A stretch of DNA of 64,000 nucleotides from the NCBI GenBank assembly GCA_958450365.1, contig CAUEEP010000938.1:496001-560000 (forward strand). The letters are read 5' to 3'. The position numbers and the translations under genes were made by a program. Under the pieces are notes generated by a model. That model made no database searches, was not told where the DNA came from, and worked only from the letters and a program-made list of their open reading frames with translations. Shown here piece after piece: positions 47,701 through 59,742 of the stretch (positions are counted from its first letter, which is position 1; each line of letters starts with the position of its first letter). The stretch is from Mesorhabditis belari (lineage: Eukaryota; Nematoda; Chromadorea; Rhabditida; Rhabditidae).

Positions 47701-50356
47701 TTCTTTTGTTTCAGATCACTTTTTTTGGGGGGTAAAGAAATCGCATCGCTTGTCGTTTCGAGCAAAATGAGAGGAAAGCGAAAGGAAATGGTGGGCGGAT
47801 GAGCGGATTTTGGAAAAGATTTGAAGACAAACTGTTGTGACGGATAAGACCCAAAAAGCTGGTTTAAAAGCTGGTTTAAAAGCTGGACATTTGACTGAAT
47901 ATCATGCGTTACTGTATCTTGTTTCCCCAAGGTCATACGGTATCTTCGTTATTCTTAGAATACTGTAGTCAGTCGATAGCTCGATAGTCAGTCAGTCATT
48001 TCTCATCTTAGTGTTAACTTCTTTGAATCTTTGAATCATTCTATGCAAATTATAAAGTCTGTTCACAACTACAATGATCTAGACACTAGATTTAGCCTGT
48101 CTAGACTAGAACTCTAACCTAGACAGGCTAAATCAGGCTGGAGCTGAAAAACAGCTTTGGATCCGGCTTTGGATTGGATTTTAGTTAAATATTATTACCT
48201 ATATGACCTTTTAGTGACTCTACCAAAACCCCAGCTTTCCGCTCCTCAGCTTTCCTTTGCCCAGTTTCCTATTGCCCAGTTTTCCTTTTTTGTCCCCTTT
48301 ATCTCGTCCACCAAATCAATGCTAAAGTCTATCGGAGATCGAGTCAAATGGTCAAATGTTTACCCATGATGGAAGATCGAAAAAAAACCGCAAAACCCTA
48401 GCCATTTCTTAAAAAGAAAAAACCTTTCATGAAATGGAAATCGCAACGACGTCAAGGTCAATCTTTGGTTGAGACAAGCGAGTAAGAGAAAACACTGCTA
48501 AATAGGGACAACGAATTGCTAAATTTGGTGGAATTTCTTTCGAAAAAAAAAAGACGATCGCCGACAAATCCTCGGCAAGTTCAGGGTGAAGACTTTCGGG
48601 TTACTTGGGGATTTTTGAGCACGGTTCATTGATTTGTAGGGTCAAAAATGTAAGTTGAAGCTAAGAAAGTTACAGTTAGGGAAACTATAAGTTATTGCTG
48701 CTAAAAACTTATTATACAGCTTATTATACAGCTTATTATACAACAACAACAACAACAAAAAGGGGCAGGAAAGGGCCACTATGGGCGGCTGGGGGGGGGA
48801 GAAAGGGAACCGCCAGGGTGGGGAGGTATAATATACAGCTCACCAGTGAGCCGTACGTAGCACTTTTTGAGGCAAATTGTGCTAAAAATTTGTACCAGGG
48901 GATTTTCGGGGTCAAGGAATTCGAATCCGTGCTTGGTTTTTAAAGAAATCTACTCTATTTTTGAATATTTTAGGTTTAATTTCTGTATATGCTAATTGAA
49001 AGTTTGAATCTCCTTCTACTAAAATCTTTCAAGTTTTCTCGTTCGTACTGATCATGATTCCGACAATTCTGTCGCTTATCGACTAAAGGGAAAAGGAAGA
49101 AAAAGCCCACTAAAATTTCATATACACATAGGCATGGGCGAGATGAGAAAAGAGGAGGAAAGGAGGGAAACGGTTTACACAAAAGAGCTCTTTCCCTTCT
49201 CTTTTCACCCTTTCTTTTTCAAAAACAGAAAAGCGATGGGAACCAATACATATTTTTGTATAAAACGATGGTCTTTTCCTTCGCCTTCCCCCTTCCCTTC
49301 CCCTTCCCCCCTTCCCTTCTCCCCTCCCTTCTCTCTTCCCCTTCCCTTCTCCCCTCCCTTCTCCCTTCCCCTTCCCTTCTCTTCCCCTTCCCTTCCCTTC
49401 CTTCCCCTTCCCTTCTCTTCCCTTCCCCTTCCCTTCTTCCCCTTCCCATCGATTCTCCCTCGATTCATTGAAATTCGCTACATTGAAAATGTTTCTTAAA
49501 CCAAAAGAGATCGTTTAACAATTTTGGATAATGATACAACTTTTGGAAAAAGATATCCAAGGCAAGGGGCTACGGTGGTTTATTAGATAAAGTAGCTAAG
49601 CGGATGCAAAGAGTACAGTAGACTTTCTTTCTTCCTACCCCAGAGAGCTTGACAATGGTGGAAAGAGTTGGCTGAAAAGCTATCGTAATCTTATCTCTAG
49701 CTAGAGAAAGTCGATAGGTTGATAAGAAATTGCATATAAAAACAGATGTTGATAAAGTTTAAAATGTGGTCGACGAGGGAATTGAACTCGGACCAAAGGA
49801 TTTCAAAGTGAGAGCTCTACCTCTCGGCTAAAAAGACACGGCCGAAAGGCAAGCGAAGAAGTATTACAAAGGGATATTTAAAACTTGATTGCGTTTTTAA
49901 AACTAAAACTTTAAAGGGAAATTCCTTGTGTTTGCAAGCAATTTAAGAAAAACTTAAAAGCGGATTCGGAAAGCCCGTGAAAAACTGAATAAGATAGAAA
50001 ATTTGGATTTCGTTTTCAAATTCTACTCGATCTTTGGCGATCTTTTCTAGTAAGGCTTTTACAATCAAATTCTGTGAAAGCTCACAAAGAACACCGAAAT
50101 ATACCGATAGATTAGATAAAAGAATGGTTGTTAGCGACAAGGAACACGCTTTAGAAAATGTAGAAAAGAGATTCTAATTTTTTAAACAAAAAAAACTCAC
50201 AAGGAGTATGAAGAGAGCTCCGAGGTCGGCATTGGGTGGTAGGCGAACGATTGCATATTGTGGCCGTCCCCTTGATCCCATCGTCGATTGACCAGCCGTA
50301 GTGGCCGACCCCGCCGAGTGAGTCCCCGAGGGAGACCGACGACGACCTATCGTGCA
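44725..50356 (-). CDS. C2H2 zinc-finger transcription factor, at least 444 aa, 5' end missing
   Basis: Eleven exons stay in frame: 50201-50356, 47407-47496, 47190-47297, 46917-47079, 46735-46868, 46487-46654, 46321-46449, 46089-46190, 45925-46031, 45339-45413, 44725-44827. The N-terminal part is Ser/Gly/Pro-rich, with QYAIVRLPPNADLGALFILL at the end of the first exon seen. Two fingers lie near the C terminus: WTCKKCGSLV...HMVSH (a long 16-residue spacer) and CSGCNSKFG...HNKSVH. They are followed by a helical tail, LEDIWFKLAHECFPDFVEQV, resembling the tail of the zinc-finger gene at 1537-3731. The first visible exon begins at an acceptor in phase 0, so the start codon lies further right (beyond 50356) and was not found. 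A MITE occupies the last intron. Family sure; orthologue not recognised. Confidence 0.8.
44840..45234. mobile_element. TA-flanked MITE with 18-bp satellite
   Basis: Inverted tips CCGTATTTTCT and AGAAAATACGG with TA on both sides. After the left tip come eight units of about 18 bases around TAATAGTAGTGCAGGCTG. It fills the last intron of the zinc-finger gene. Tips match the element at 60973-61190. Confidence 0.8.
48089..48134. other. 16-bp hairpin
   Basis: GATTTAGCCTGTCTAG and its exact complement around a 14-base loop. Confidence 0.55.
49277..49447 (+). repeat. polypyrimidine CCCTTCC satellite
   Basis: About 170 bases of only C and T on the plus strand, in irregular CCTTCCC/TTCTCCCC units. 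It produces spurious Pro/Ser/Phe and Gly/Arg/Glu open frames. Mirror-like purine tracts can form triplex DNA. Confidence 0.9.
49770..49839 (-). repeat. tRNA-like pseudogene
   Basis: The minus strand has TTAGCCGAGAGGTAGAGC (A box) and GAGTTCAATTCC (B box) at tRNA spacing, but stems at the ends do not pair. Confidence 0.4.
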
Positions 50357-50469
50357 CTGAAATTACAGCAATCAGTATGAAATGTTGGGATTGAAATACA
50401 GTAAATCTGGAAAATGAACTAGCAATCAACGCATTGAACAAGTGTCACTTCAAAGTTTATAAAGAAAAC

Positions 50470-50712
50470 ACCGTAAATACTGTAATAGTACCCCCCCCCG
50501 TTCAGTCGGGGGGGCGCAAAAGTTTTTTTTTTTTTTATTTTTTCAAAGCGCCCGTTTTTAAAAAAGGGGGTTTTTTTGTTAAAAAAAGCATTCCTTTAAT
50601 TTTTTTTTTTTTTTAAAACCCAAAATACCCCAAAAAAAAAATGAGAGAAAAAAAGAACAAAAAAAAAAAAACCCCCCCCCCCCCCCCCCCCCTTGGGGGG
50701 GGGGGGGGGGTG
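50470..50712 (+). repeat. homopolymer-rich low-complexity block
   Basis: Starts with CCGTAAATACTGTAATAGTA, the same tip as the MITE at 56075-56372, then degenerates into long runs of C, A, T and G, including about 24 C followed closely by 15 G. Either an eroded MITE with slippage or an assembly or sequencing artefact. Confidence 0.6.
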
Positions 50713-51213
50713 AAATAAATTATTTTTAGCTTTTAAAAGTGGCTAAGGGTGAAATTGGCTGAGCTTCACTGAGCTTTAAAGCTTCAAAACCTCAGTGAAG
50801 TGAATCTCGACCAATTGAATGAGGTTTTAAAGTGATAAAATGATAGTTAAGATCCAATTTTTTTCTTTTAATTCAATTTTTTCTTTTACTTACCCAATTC
50901 ATCATCCCATTCATCAAAATATTCACAAAAGCTTCATTAAAAGGGAATATTTGCGGAAAAATGCTTGGTGTGGGTGGATTTCTGGGGAACATTGTCGACT
51001 GTCGACTGTCGACAGATTTCCTTGATCAGAATTAGTCAAGTTTTCAACATCAAGCAATCATTTCGTATTTATTTCGAGAAACCCAAAGAAACTATTGAAA
51101 TTCTGTCTCCCACCACGGTGCGCTTTTTAGAATATTTAAAGTGTAGAGCTCTATGAAAACGATAAATATATATTATTTCCGTGAATGAATAGGGAAAAGA
51201 GTTTTTCTTTTTG

Positions 51214-51585
51214 TTATTTTAAATTCTTGATAGAAATGTTTGATTGAATACCGATACTTGTAGAACAAGATTATTCAAATCAGTAGAAGATTAAGAGAAA
51301 CAAAAGATGATCAAAGCTTTCATACAAAATAAGAGAAAGGGCTGTGAATCAGAGAGAGAACAAGAAATGGCCTTCTTGACAACTCCGTATTGTCATCGAC
51401 CTTTTTTCTTCTTGTTATTTTAAATGCTTGATAGAAATGTTTGATTGAATACCGATACTTGTAGAACAAGGTTATCGATTCAAATCAGTAGAAGATCAAG
51501 AGAAACAAAAGATGAACTTTCAAAAGTGTGCGTTTACGAGCACAAAGTACTGTGCCGATTCGTAGCCAGCTAGTCATTGAATCAA
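51214..51585 (+). repeat. dispersed repeat, copy A (with internal partial duplicate)
   Basis: The module TTTTAAATTCTTGATAGAAA...CAAAAGATGATC occurs twice in tandem here (about 51214-51312 and 51415-51515). The module and the following GCGTTTACGAGCACAAAGTA segment recur at 53330-53675 in the same orientation. Confidence 0.8.
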
Positions 51586-53148
51586 TGATCATCTCTCGAT
51601 CTTATCAAGAGAAGGCTAGCCAGAAAGTCGTTTGCCGATCAGATCAGATCAGAAAACTTTAGAAAAAAGTTCAGATTTTTCAGAATCGATCATCAGATAT
51701 CAAAAAGCTCTTTTATAACTTTTTTTTCGAATAAAAAGTTATATAATAATCCGTTTTGAAAAACTTTATTTCAAGAAAAGTCATTTTTGTGAGTATTTTC
51801 AATCAAAAACTGATTCCAAAAGAAATAAAAGGCTTTTTGAATTGATTGGCTGCAAAATACAGTAAATTTTGAAGAAATAGATGATGTTTTGATAAATTTC
51901 GAGTCAAAAGAACTCGAAAAATATAAAATTTGACTCGGTACTAAAGCTCAATCATTTCTTCCATCAAAACTTGCTAAAATAAAAATTCTTGCCATTATTA
52001 AGATATTAAGACTATTAAAAAGGCATTGATCTTTACTTTTAACCATACAAAAGTTCAGTTGAGTGCAGCAAAAAGACTTTCTGCAGAGTCAAAGCTATTC
52101 GTTAACTGATATTTAGATATAATACAAGATCTAAACGTTTTCGTAAGAAAGCCTTGCGAAGAAGACTTTGAATGAGTGAAAAACTTGACAATGACAAATT
52201 CGATGCACTATTTGGCACCAAGATATCAATAAATACAATATATCTATAGATTGAAAGGCAAGAAAACAAAAAAAATGTGAGAGGTGATGGTGTGAGTGAG
52301 AAATAATGTTTTGACGGGTACCCCTTTTTCCCTTTTCTCCTCCCGGAACCCCCTCAAAGCCATGAAATAAAAGAAATCAAAGCATAAAGCTTTTCAATCT
52401 TTTCTTTTTGTATTTCTTTGTCATTCAATTCAAAGAAATGAATCTTTGGTGGGAAGAAAAAGGGCAATCGGTGGGCGAGGAAAAGACAAAGATTTGGTGT
52501 CCTGAAGAAGTTTTTTGTTTGGTGTGACCCTGAAGAGTGCAGGGTACACTTCTAGCACCAAGAATGGGAAACATGTATAGAATTTCGAGTTTTCAAGAGT
52601 TCAGAATACTCAGAAAAGCTCTAACAAAGCTTCTAACAAAAGTGGTGCGTAGTTACAGCCAAAAAAAGTTAAAAATTGAACTTTGTTAGATTTTTTTGAT
52701 GTTTTTTGGTGAAATCGGTGAGAAGAACTGGAAAAATAGCTTTTCAAACATATCAGTTTTCATTTAAATCTATTTAAAATATATTGTTTTTGATTTACTG
52801 CTTGGTAGCTTGGTCAAGAGAGAAGTTTTTTGGAAAATTGGAAACAGAGAAGGTTTCTCGAAGCGTTTTTCTCTGACGCACCACATACAATTCAAAAAAA
52901 CTATACAAAAATTGATCGAGAATCTTTTCTTTTCCTGGAAAAGCTAGAAAATCTATTTTACTGAGGGTTTTTTAGAAACCTATACAAAGCTGTACCAAAA
53001 ATATCGAGCATTTCAACAGCCAAAGAAATACTGAAGTTGGTACGGGCACTGGATAAAGGATAAGCAAAAAAATTGAAAGAATTGAAAGAAAAAGTACTAG
53101 AGAAGCCTCACGTCTTGAGTTAATCCCCTCTGGAATAGGGAAATCAAG

Positions 53149-53223
53149 TCTGTTTTGGTGTAATGGTTAGCACAGTTGGTAAGCGTAAGCGAAAGGTGCC
53201 CGGTTCCAGTCTCGGCGGCGCAG
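53149..53223 (+). repeat. tRNA-Glu-like pseudogene
   Basis: TGGTGTAATGGTTAGCAC (A box) and GGTTCCAGTCT (B box) at tRNA spacing; the ends do not form an acceptor stem. It lies about 100 bases before repeat copy B. Confidence 0.45.
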
Positions 53224-53329
53224 AAGCTTTTGATCTGACCTAGTTCGAATTCTTGAACAAAAAATTACTTTCGAATCAAAGGAATTACGATTTTCTATAT
53301 CAAGATTTCTATATGGTGAGGAGAAAGGA

Positions 53330-53675
53330 AAATAAGAGAAAGGGCTGTGAATCAGAGAGAGAACAAGAAATGGCCTTCTTGACAACTCCGTATTGTCATC
53401 GACCTTTTTTCTTCTTGTTATTTTAAATGCTTGATAGAAATCTTTGATTGAACACCGATACTTGTAGAAAAAGGTTATCGTAGAAGTAGAAGATCAAAAT
53501 TCAAATCAGTAGAAGATCAAGAGAAACAAAAGATGATCAAAACTTTCATACAAAACTGGACTCATACTTTGAGACCCAGTCTCTGGCTATCTATCCATCA
53601 TATCTATGCGAAAAAGTGTGCGTTTACGAGCACAAAGTACTGTGCCGATTCGTAGTCAGCTAGTCATTGAATTGA
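53330..53675 (+). repeat. dispersed repeat, copy B
   Basis: Matches 51330-51585 over about 250 bases with scattered differences and an insertion of about 70 bases. Confidence 0.8.
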
Positions 53676-54339
53676 AAATAGTCAGCTCCATTCGCAACTT
53701 TTGTCAGCTCCACTAACCATTGAGCTAGTTGATGGTCGGCTTGGAATAGATGAGTGCCACAAAATTGAATCAATCGCTTTTGACAAAAATGAATGATTTT
53801 GGAAAAAGAAAATGGAAAAAAGGAGACAAAATTCAGGAGGGAAAGAGGGGGAAAGGGATGTGTGCCGATCACACAAAACCAATATTGGTGAAGGGATCGG
53901 GAGAAAAGAAAGAGCAATGGGGAGACCTCATACAATCGACTCTACTCTCCGATAGGTTACGGGAAATGGTAAATGGTAAGAACATCTATACTTACGATTA
54001 ATGATTGGGCTCACCAGAAGGCCTAGAGCCAGCTTCTGACCAGTTTATACGGCTCACAGCTTTGCCAGGACCAGCCTTGCTTGCTGTGTTGCAAGTCTGA
54101 CTCTGTATTGCTGTAATGCAAGACAAAAAGTCTCATTAGCTTGGCAGGAAGCAGCAGGAAGTAGATCTAGCCTAAGCAAATCTAGTCTGATCTACCAAAA
54201 TCGATTTTAAACAAAATGGTTGTCAGAAAGAGGAAAAAACAAAAAGTTTGAAAATCGGGGCGATCATGGGGAGAGCCTCAGAAAAGGGGTGAGTGGAATG
54301 GGGTGGGAAGGGAGAAGAGAGGATTTTTTGGAAAATAGA

Positions 54340-54490
54340 GGAGACGGGTCTATAGGGTGCCGTGCCTTTTATCTGTTGGAGGAGAGTGTGCCCGTGTGAC
54401 AGAGTGTGGGGCTGTTTGGTTGGCCCGTCTCGTCCAACCCAGCCCCAGTCAAAGTCTCGGGCACTGGGGTCCCAGGCCTGGACACAGGGT
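54340..54490 (+). ncRNA. candidate structured RNA, GC-rich with T-run end
   Basis: An abrupt GC-rich block in AT-rich surroundings. TGGGGCTG...GGTTGG pairs with CCAACC CAGCCCCA as a 14-bp stem (3-base bulge, 10-base loop) near 54408-54450. A second stem CCCCAGT/ACTGGGG and a CCAGGCCTGG palindrome follow. The block ends GGGTAGC then seven T, like an RNA polymerase III terminator. It matches no RNA I know. Alternative: a coding exon on the minus strand (frame PGTPVPETLTGAG), but no donor follows. Confidence 0.3.
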
Positions 54491-55266
54491 AGCTTTTTTT
54501 AAATGAATAGAGGAATGGCTTTGAGAAAACATCTATACTTGTTCAGAACCTGGCTTGGCACTAGAAAATCTTAAGTAAAATAAAATAGAGGAGCTGAAGG
54601 CCAGAAAAACTTAGACTCAATCATTCCTCTTTCAGCGAATCATTTCTAAAGCTAAAAAATGGGTATTGGTAGATGAAAAAAGGCAGAAATGGCGATGTTT
54701 TCGACAAGTAATAGTATAAGGTTTCAATGTTGAGGCAAGGAAAAGAGGAAAGAGAAAAGACGGCTGGAAATAGGAAAAAAAAAGGGGAAAAGTGAATAGA
54801 AGAACTGGGGTGGCACCTCGAAAAAAGAAGAAGAGAAAGAAAGGGAGAACGTAGTGCGGGAAAGCTGAGCAAAGGACAGAGCACATGGGGTGGAGAGAGA
54901 GAGAAAAGGGGGGAGGGGTGGGCATGGATCTGGGTGGAGAGGGGAGACTGTCTCTCCTCACTCTCCACGAATTCCTGAACTCTAATCTTTCCCTCTCGAT
55001 TTCTCTTTCTCTATATTGAGGGTGCCACCCTGGCAAGCTGTATGTGTGCTGTTTGGTGAAAAGAGGGCACTTTTCCGAGAGATGGCAGACATTTTTCCCG
55101 AAACCTTTCTCCTTTTTTTCTTTCCCACCCGAAATTCTCGAGTTCCAATCACCACAAATTCGAGAATTTCTATTGATACAATTTTTTGGATACTTTTATA
55201 AAGGTACTAATTTGTAGTGTTATGAAAAACGTGCTAGAAAGTGAGCGTACATGAGCACAAAGTACA

Positions 55267-55372
55267 GGCGAAGCTTGGTAGGCTTAGGCCAAGCTTGGTA
55301 GGCTTAGACCAAGTTTGGTAGGCTTAGGCAAAGCTTGGCACGCTTAGACCAAGCTTTGCACACTTGGCAAAA
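55267..55372 (+). repeat. tandem AAGCTTGGTAGGCTTAG(G/A)CC units
   Basis: Five imperfect copies of a unit of about 21 bases. Confidence 0.8.
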
Positions 55373-56074
55373 GTTTTCAAGGCTATAGCAACCATAAAAA
55401 TGAACTCTATCATTCTAAAACCTGTGTAAAGTCTATTTTTTTGGTTAAATTTAGAAAATTATACATAACACTGAAAAGTGTGGAAAAGAACACAAGTTTT
55501 GAGAGAATTCGATGAGAGTCACAAGATGGAGCGGAGAGATGGAGATGAGAGACGGGGGAAAAGAGAGAATTCGACCAACTCTCCCCCAACCATCACAACC
55601 AACAAATTCTCGGCTGTGTCGATTGTAAAATGTGTTGAGATTGAAAAAAAAAAAGGGAGGAAAAGGAAAAGAGACACGCCACGTAAGGGATCGGCGAAAA
55701 GTTGCGAACAAATGGCTCCATAGAGATACCAAAGTTTGTGTAGGCAAAGATTTGTACGAAATGGGGAAATGTTCGTCCATGAAATGGATGATAAATAAAT
55801 AAATGGTTTGCTCTAAATAAACAGGGCCTATTTTATTTAATTTCCCATCTTTTAAAGTCAATTTCATTTCACTTTCAAGTGAAATTCGAGAGTGAAAACA
55901 CGTGTTTTTCGTAAAATTTTTTTAAAACCTTTACAAAGAGTAAAATATTATTGTCGAAATTTGAAGATTAGTTCTGATTCTATTAAAAGAGTTTGATTAT
56001 TTGATTATTTTTGATTATTTGATTATTAGATATTATTAGATACTATTAGATAGCCTTACTATTAGATACAATTA

Positions 56075-56372
56075 CCGTAAATACTGTAATAGTACCCCAC
56101 CCCCATAATGACGGTGCGGAGTGTTGCGTAGTCTAGCTTTGAACGAGTTTTTCTCGACACTGGTTTATGCTACAATGCGCACGTAGGTATCAAAAAATAG
56201 CTGAAATTCAGGCCTATTTTTTGATACCAAAGACGCATTTTTTGAAAGTACGGGCGCTTTGAAAAAAATTAAATACTAAAAAACTACGCGACTGTAGGAC
56301 TTTTGCGACTTTTGCGACTTTTGCGACTACGCGACTGTACGAGGGGGTGGGGTACTATTACAGTATTTACGG
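56075..56372. mobile_element. TA-flanked MITE
   Basis: Inverted tips CCGTAAATACTGTAATAGTA and TACTATTACAGTATTTACGG, more than 20 bases each, with TA on both sides. The centre has GCGACT(TTT) units. The truncated block at 50470 shares the left tip. Noncoding. Confidence 0.88.
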
Positions 56373-56373
56373 T

Positions 56374-56455
56374 AGGGTAGATTGAGCTTTTATCAAAGTT
56401 CATAGGGTAGATTGAGCTTTTATTAAAGTCCATAGGGTAGATTGAGCTTTAATGT
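56374..56455 (+). repeat. 27-bp tandem repeat
   Basis: Three copies of AGGGTAGATTGAGCTTTTAT plus AAAGTYCAT directly after the MITE. Confidence 0.8.
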
Positions 56456-56970
56456 TTTCTTTTAGTATTGGATATGTATAAAAACTCAGGCAACAGCTTA
56501 ATCACATTGGATTTAATATAAGAACTGTTTGGGGGAAAGGTTTAGAAAATGTTGAAAAGAAAAAGAAGATAAATGCAATGTGAAAGTGGAAAAAAAGTAT
56601 CAGATGACATTTGCAGACTTGCAAAGGAAAACAAATGTAAGTTTGAAGAAATCTGTAAGCTTGATCTATGATATTAAAGGAAAGAAGGTGACAGATGACA
56701 AAAGATCACTCTATTAGATGACAAAAGTTAAGGATGCAAAGATGCCTTTGGTGAGCACCAAAAGGGAGAACTTTTCTCCATGAATTCTTTTGATTATTTC
56801 ACCAGAATCCCCAAACACACCACAGAAAACGAGAGCAATTTTTCCCTTTTGATAAGGTGTCCACATTGGGGTGGACACCCAAAAAAAGGGCTTGTTTGGA
56901 GAAAAAGAAAAAAAGTGGAATTGGTGAATAGAAAAGGAAAAAGATAAGGAGACCATCACGTAATGGTACA

Positions 56971-57121
56971 TCAAAACGGAGATAAGTTCAGAGGGAAATT
57001 ATTGACTGCATTACAGGATTGCAAGGGTTTATTGGGTGTGATTGGATAGCTGCCTTCTTGACCCAAGTCAATCAAATCTTTGAGAAGAGTTTCATTGCTT
57101 AAAGGGTGAATATCGAGATCG
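56971..57121 (-). CDS. possible terminal exon, unassigned
   Basis: After an acceptor TCTTTTATAG, a 50-codon frame runs DLDIHPLSNETLLKDLIDLG to a stop at 56971. Amino-acid usage looks protein-like (mixed hydrophilic, Leu-rich), unlike the low-complexity neighbours. No upstream exon was found and no domain is recognised. Confidence 0.3.
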
Positions 57122-58447
57122 CTATAAAAGATCATTCTATTATCGATACAATGCTATAAAAGTTTAAAACAGATAAAGTCAAGCGATAAATTCGAGCTTT
57201 GATATTTCAAATTTTATTTCAAACTTTCATAGAAGTTTCTATCAGAGTTCCTCGTGATTAAATGCGCTTCCGAAAATGAAATTAAGATAAACAAAGATTC
57301 GTGGACAACAAACGATTCCCCATTGAATGTCGATCTTTTCATAGTGTGCCATGTGCAGCTTCTCTTCTCCTTCCTTCTCTTCTCCTCAACAAAATCTTTA
57401 TTCTCATTGAAATCGAACTTCTTTGTGTTCCTTGTTTCCACAAATTTTCCGTTTTCTCTACTTTATCCTTCTTTCCATTTTCGCGCATTCTTTGAAATCT
57501 TTTGTTTTTGGGCACATTGCATTTAACCGATAGCTTTGTTAAAACAGTTGAGATTTTGCAATGACAGTTTTAAAGAGCTCAGGAGCTGCTGAATTGGAGT
57601 TGCTGAATATCTACCAATATCTTTGGTACTCAACTCTTCTAAGACATCTAAAAACTGTACAATTCACCAGAATGTGTCATGAAGAGCTTCAAATCAACTT
57701 ATCTATAAAGATCTCTATAAAGACATCAATGAAAAGTTGGTAAAACACATGTGCAACGCTTGAAAAAGAAAAAGACTAGACGATTGGTTGGTTGGTTGTT
57801 GAAAAATTGCTTTTTCTTTCAAAAGCTACCATGGAAAGATGGGATGGCTGAGATCGAATTTGGGGTGTAACATGTGCTTTGGGACAAAGATTTTTTGGGG
57901 GAAACGAGATTGAGAAACCAAGAGCCAATAAAAAAACCAACAGAAATCAAAGAAAAGTTTGTACTTTTTGACAAGGGTACGAAGAAAAACTATTAGCACT
58001 ATTAGCACTATTAGCACCAGCAAGCAGTTGGTTTTTGAGTTGTAAATAGCATGTAAATAGCAAAGAATGAATCAAGTAAGACATTAGAGGTAGATACAGT
58101 AAACTTTCGATTCAATTTTCGCGACATTTCTAGGTAAGATCGGCGCATGGGTATTCAGGATGAACCCTCTTGAGAGTCCCCTTCTTCCCTTCTTCCCTTC
58201 TTCCTTTCTTCCCTTCTTTCTCGATCCTCTCAGCCAAATAACACAAATGTATGGAGAATTGAGAATTTTTGAGGGGGAAAGGTATGAAGAAAGGGTGGTG
58301 AGTGCTCCCCTTCAACAACTCTCATTTCAAGGTCAACCCCTGGTTGGCCGACCGACAAAAACGACTAGTACCCTATGAAAAAAAGGGGTGTTGCGCGAAA
58401 ATCACGCGTTTTTATGGCTGCTGTTGCTGTGCTTGGTTTATCAAAAA

Positions 58448-58705
58448 CTAAGCTAGATCTAGAGCTAGAGAGAGAGCTAGAGCTAGAGCTAGAGAGAGAG
58501 CTAGAGCTAGAGCTAGAGAGAGAGCTAGATCTAGAGCTAGAGAGAGAGCTAGAGCTAGAGCTAGAGAGAGAGCTAGAGCTAGAGCTAGAGAGAGAGCTAG
58601 AGCTAGAGCTAGAGAGAGAGCTAGAGCTAGAGCTAGAGAGAGAGAGCTAGATCTAGAGCTAGAGAGAGAGCTAGAGCTAGAGAGAGAGAGCTAGAGCTAG
58701 CTCTA
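58448..58705 (+). repeat. 24-bp satellite of GAGAGAGAGCTAGAGCTAGAGCTA
   Basis: About ten near-identical head-to-tail units, with a few CTAGATCTAG variants. The CTAG parts are palindromic and the GAGA parts are purine runs. The 24-bp period keeps one frame open as a Leu-Glu-Arg repeat, but nothing suggests a gene. Confidence 0.9.
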
Positions 58706-59616
58706 GTTATCTTTCAGAGTTATAGATGATTAAATATAGCTGATCAAGACTCCAAAGTTCACGAATTGCTAAAGAGTAAAGATGGGAAAGAAGATGGATG
58801 AGAAAAGAGGCTTCAGTGAGGAGAAAACGGGCTTCTATTGGATCTGGCCGACACAAAAAGGGACTGGGAACCATGGACCCCCGTTGGATAGATACCCATG
58901 CAGGGTGAAGAAGAAAAAAAGATAGCAAAGAGGGTCCAGTCAGTGTGAGGAGGGCCCTCGGTGGCTAATTGGCAGCTCTCTCACAGAAAACACACTCACA
59001 CATGTATATGTTACGTCCGAAACGGAACAAGCTTCTTGGGATTTCGTCTTGACGTTTGCGGAAATAAAATACAGAAAAACCTTTCCTCATTTTCGTTTGT
59101 TGCAATTCAAAAGATTGTTCAATTCTCTAAAATATTAAAAAAAAAGAGGAAGGAGTTGAAAGAGTAGTGAGTAAAAAAATGCGGAGAAGTGAGGGAAAAG
59201 CCGAGGTGAACAAAAGAAGGGAAAAGGATCAAAGGGTGCTGCACCCTTCCCTTTTTTTTCCGTCTCACATTGGGAGAGATCGATGGGGGAAGGCTGGGTG
59301 GGGCTGGGAAAGGGCCCTGATGGGGTGGCCCTCCCACCCCTCCTCTTTCCACTTTTGCCTAAAAAAACACACACACACAGCCTATGAGAACCCGTGCGTG
59401 TATGCATCGGAATTCCCTCCTTCCCGCTCTCCAAATACTAATGGGCCCCCAGGAATTTTCATCTACGATCAAATTTTCTTATTTCTGTCTTCCTTTTTTT
59501 CTTCTCCTCATCAAAAAATCTGAGACTTTACGAGAAAGGATAATGAAAATTGAGAGAAGTCAGAAATTCTGTACATAGTATTATAGGTACTATGGGTTTC
59601 GGTCGGTTATTTTTAA

Positions 59617-59717
59617 TGATGGAAAGCTTTCTTTAAAGATGGAAAGCTTTCTTTAAAGATAAAAAGCTTTCTTTAAAGATAAAAAGCTTTCTTTAAAGAT
59701 AAAAAGCTTTCTTTAAG
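59617..59717 (+). repeat. 21-bp tandem repeat
   Basis: Five copies of AAAGCTTTCTTTAAAGATRRA just outside the mariner. Confidence 0.85.
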
Positions 59718-59742
59718 CTCTTGACAGCCTCTCCAAATTGTA

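Larger units (their letters stand above)
47497..50200. other. long intron of the zinc-finger gene
   Basis: A 2.7-kb gap between consecutive in-frame exons. It contains a 16-bp hairpin (48089-48134), a polypyrimidine tract (49277-49447), a tRNA-like fragment (49770-49839) and CAA/TTATACAGC microsatellites near 48710-48760. No exon seen. Confidence 0.5.
50713..56970. other. repeat-rich region, no gene recognised
   Basis: About 6.3 kb. Holds the duplicated block 51214-51585/53330-53675, a tRNA-like sequence, the GC-rich island 54340-54490, a 20-bp satellite (55267-55372) and a MITE. The missing first exon of the zinc-finger gene probably lies here. Confidence 0.45.
57122..59740. other. no gene recognised
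   Basis: Contains the CTAG/GAGA satellite and purine-rich sequence. Open frames at 58130-58318, 58707-58928 and 59119-59523 lack domains and are probably chance. Confidence 0.4.

Noticed and set aside
49134..49499. Long open frames on both strands
   Set aside because: Produced by the pure C/T tract; only Pro, Ser, Phe, Leu or Gly, Arg, Glu, Lys codons.
58375..58650. Leu-Glu-Arg repeat protein
   Set aside because: The frame is open only because the satellite unit is 24 bases; no flanking coding sequence or splice signals.
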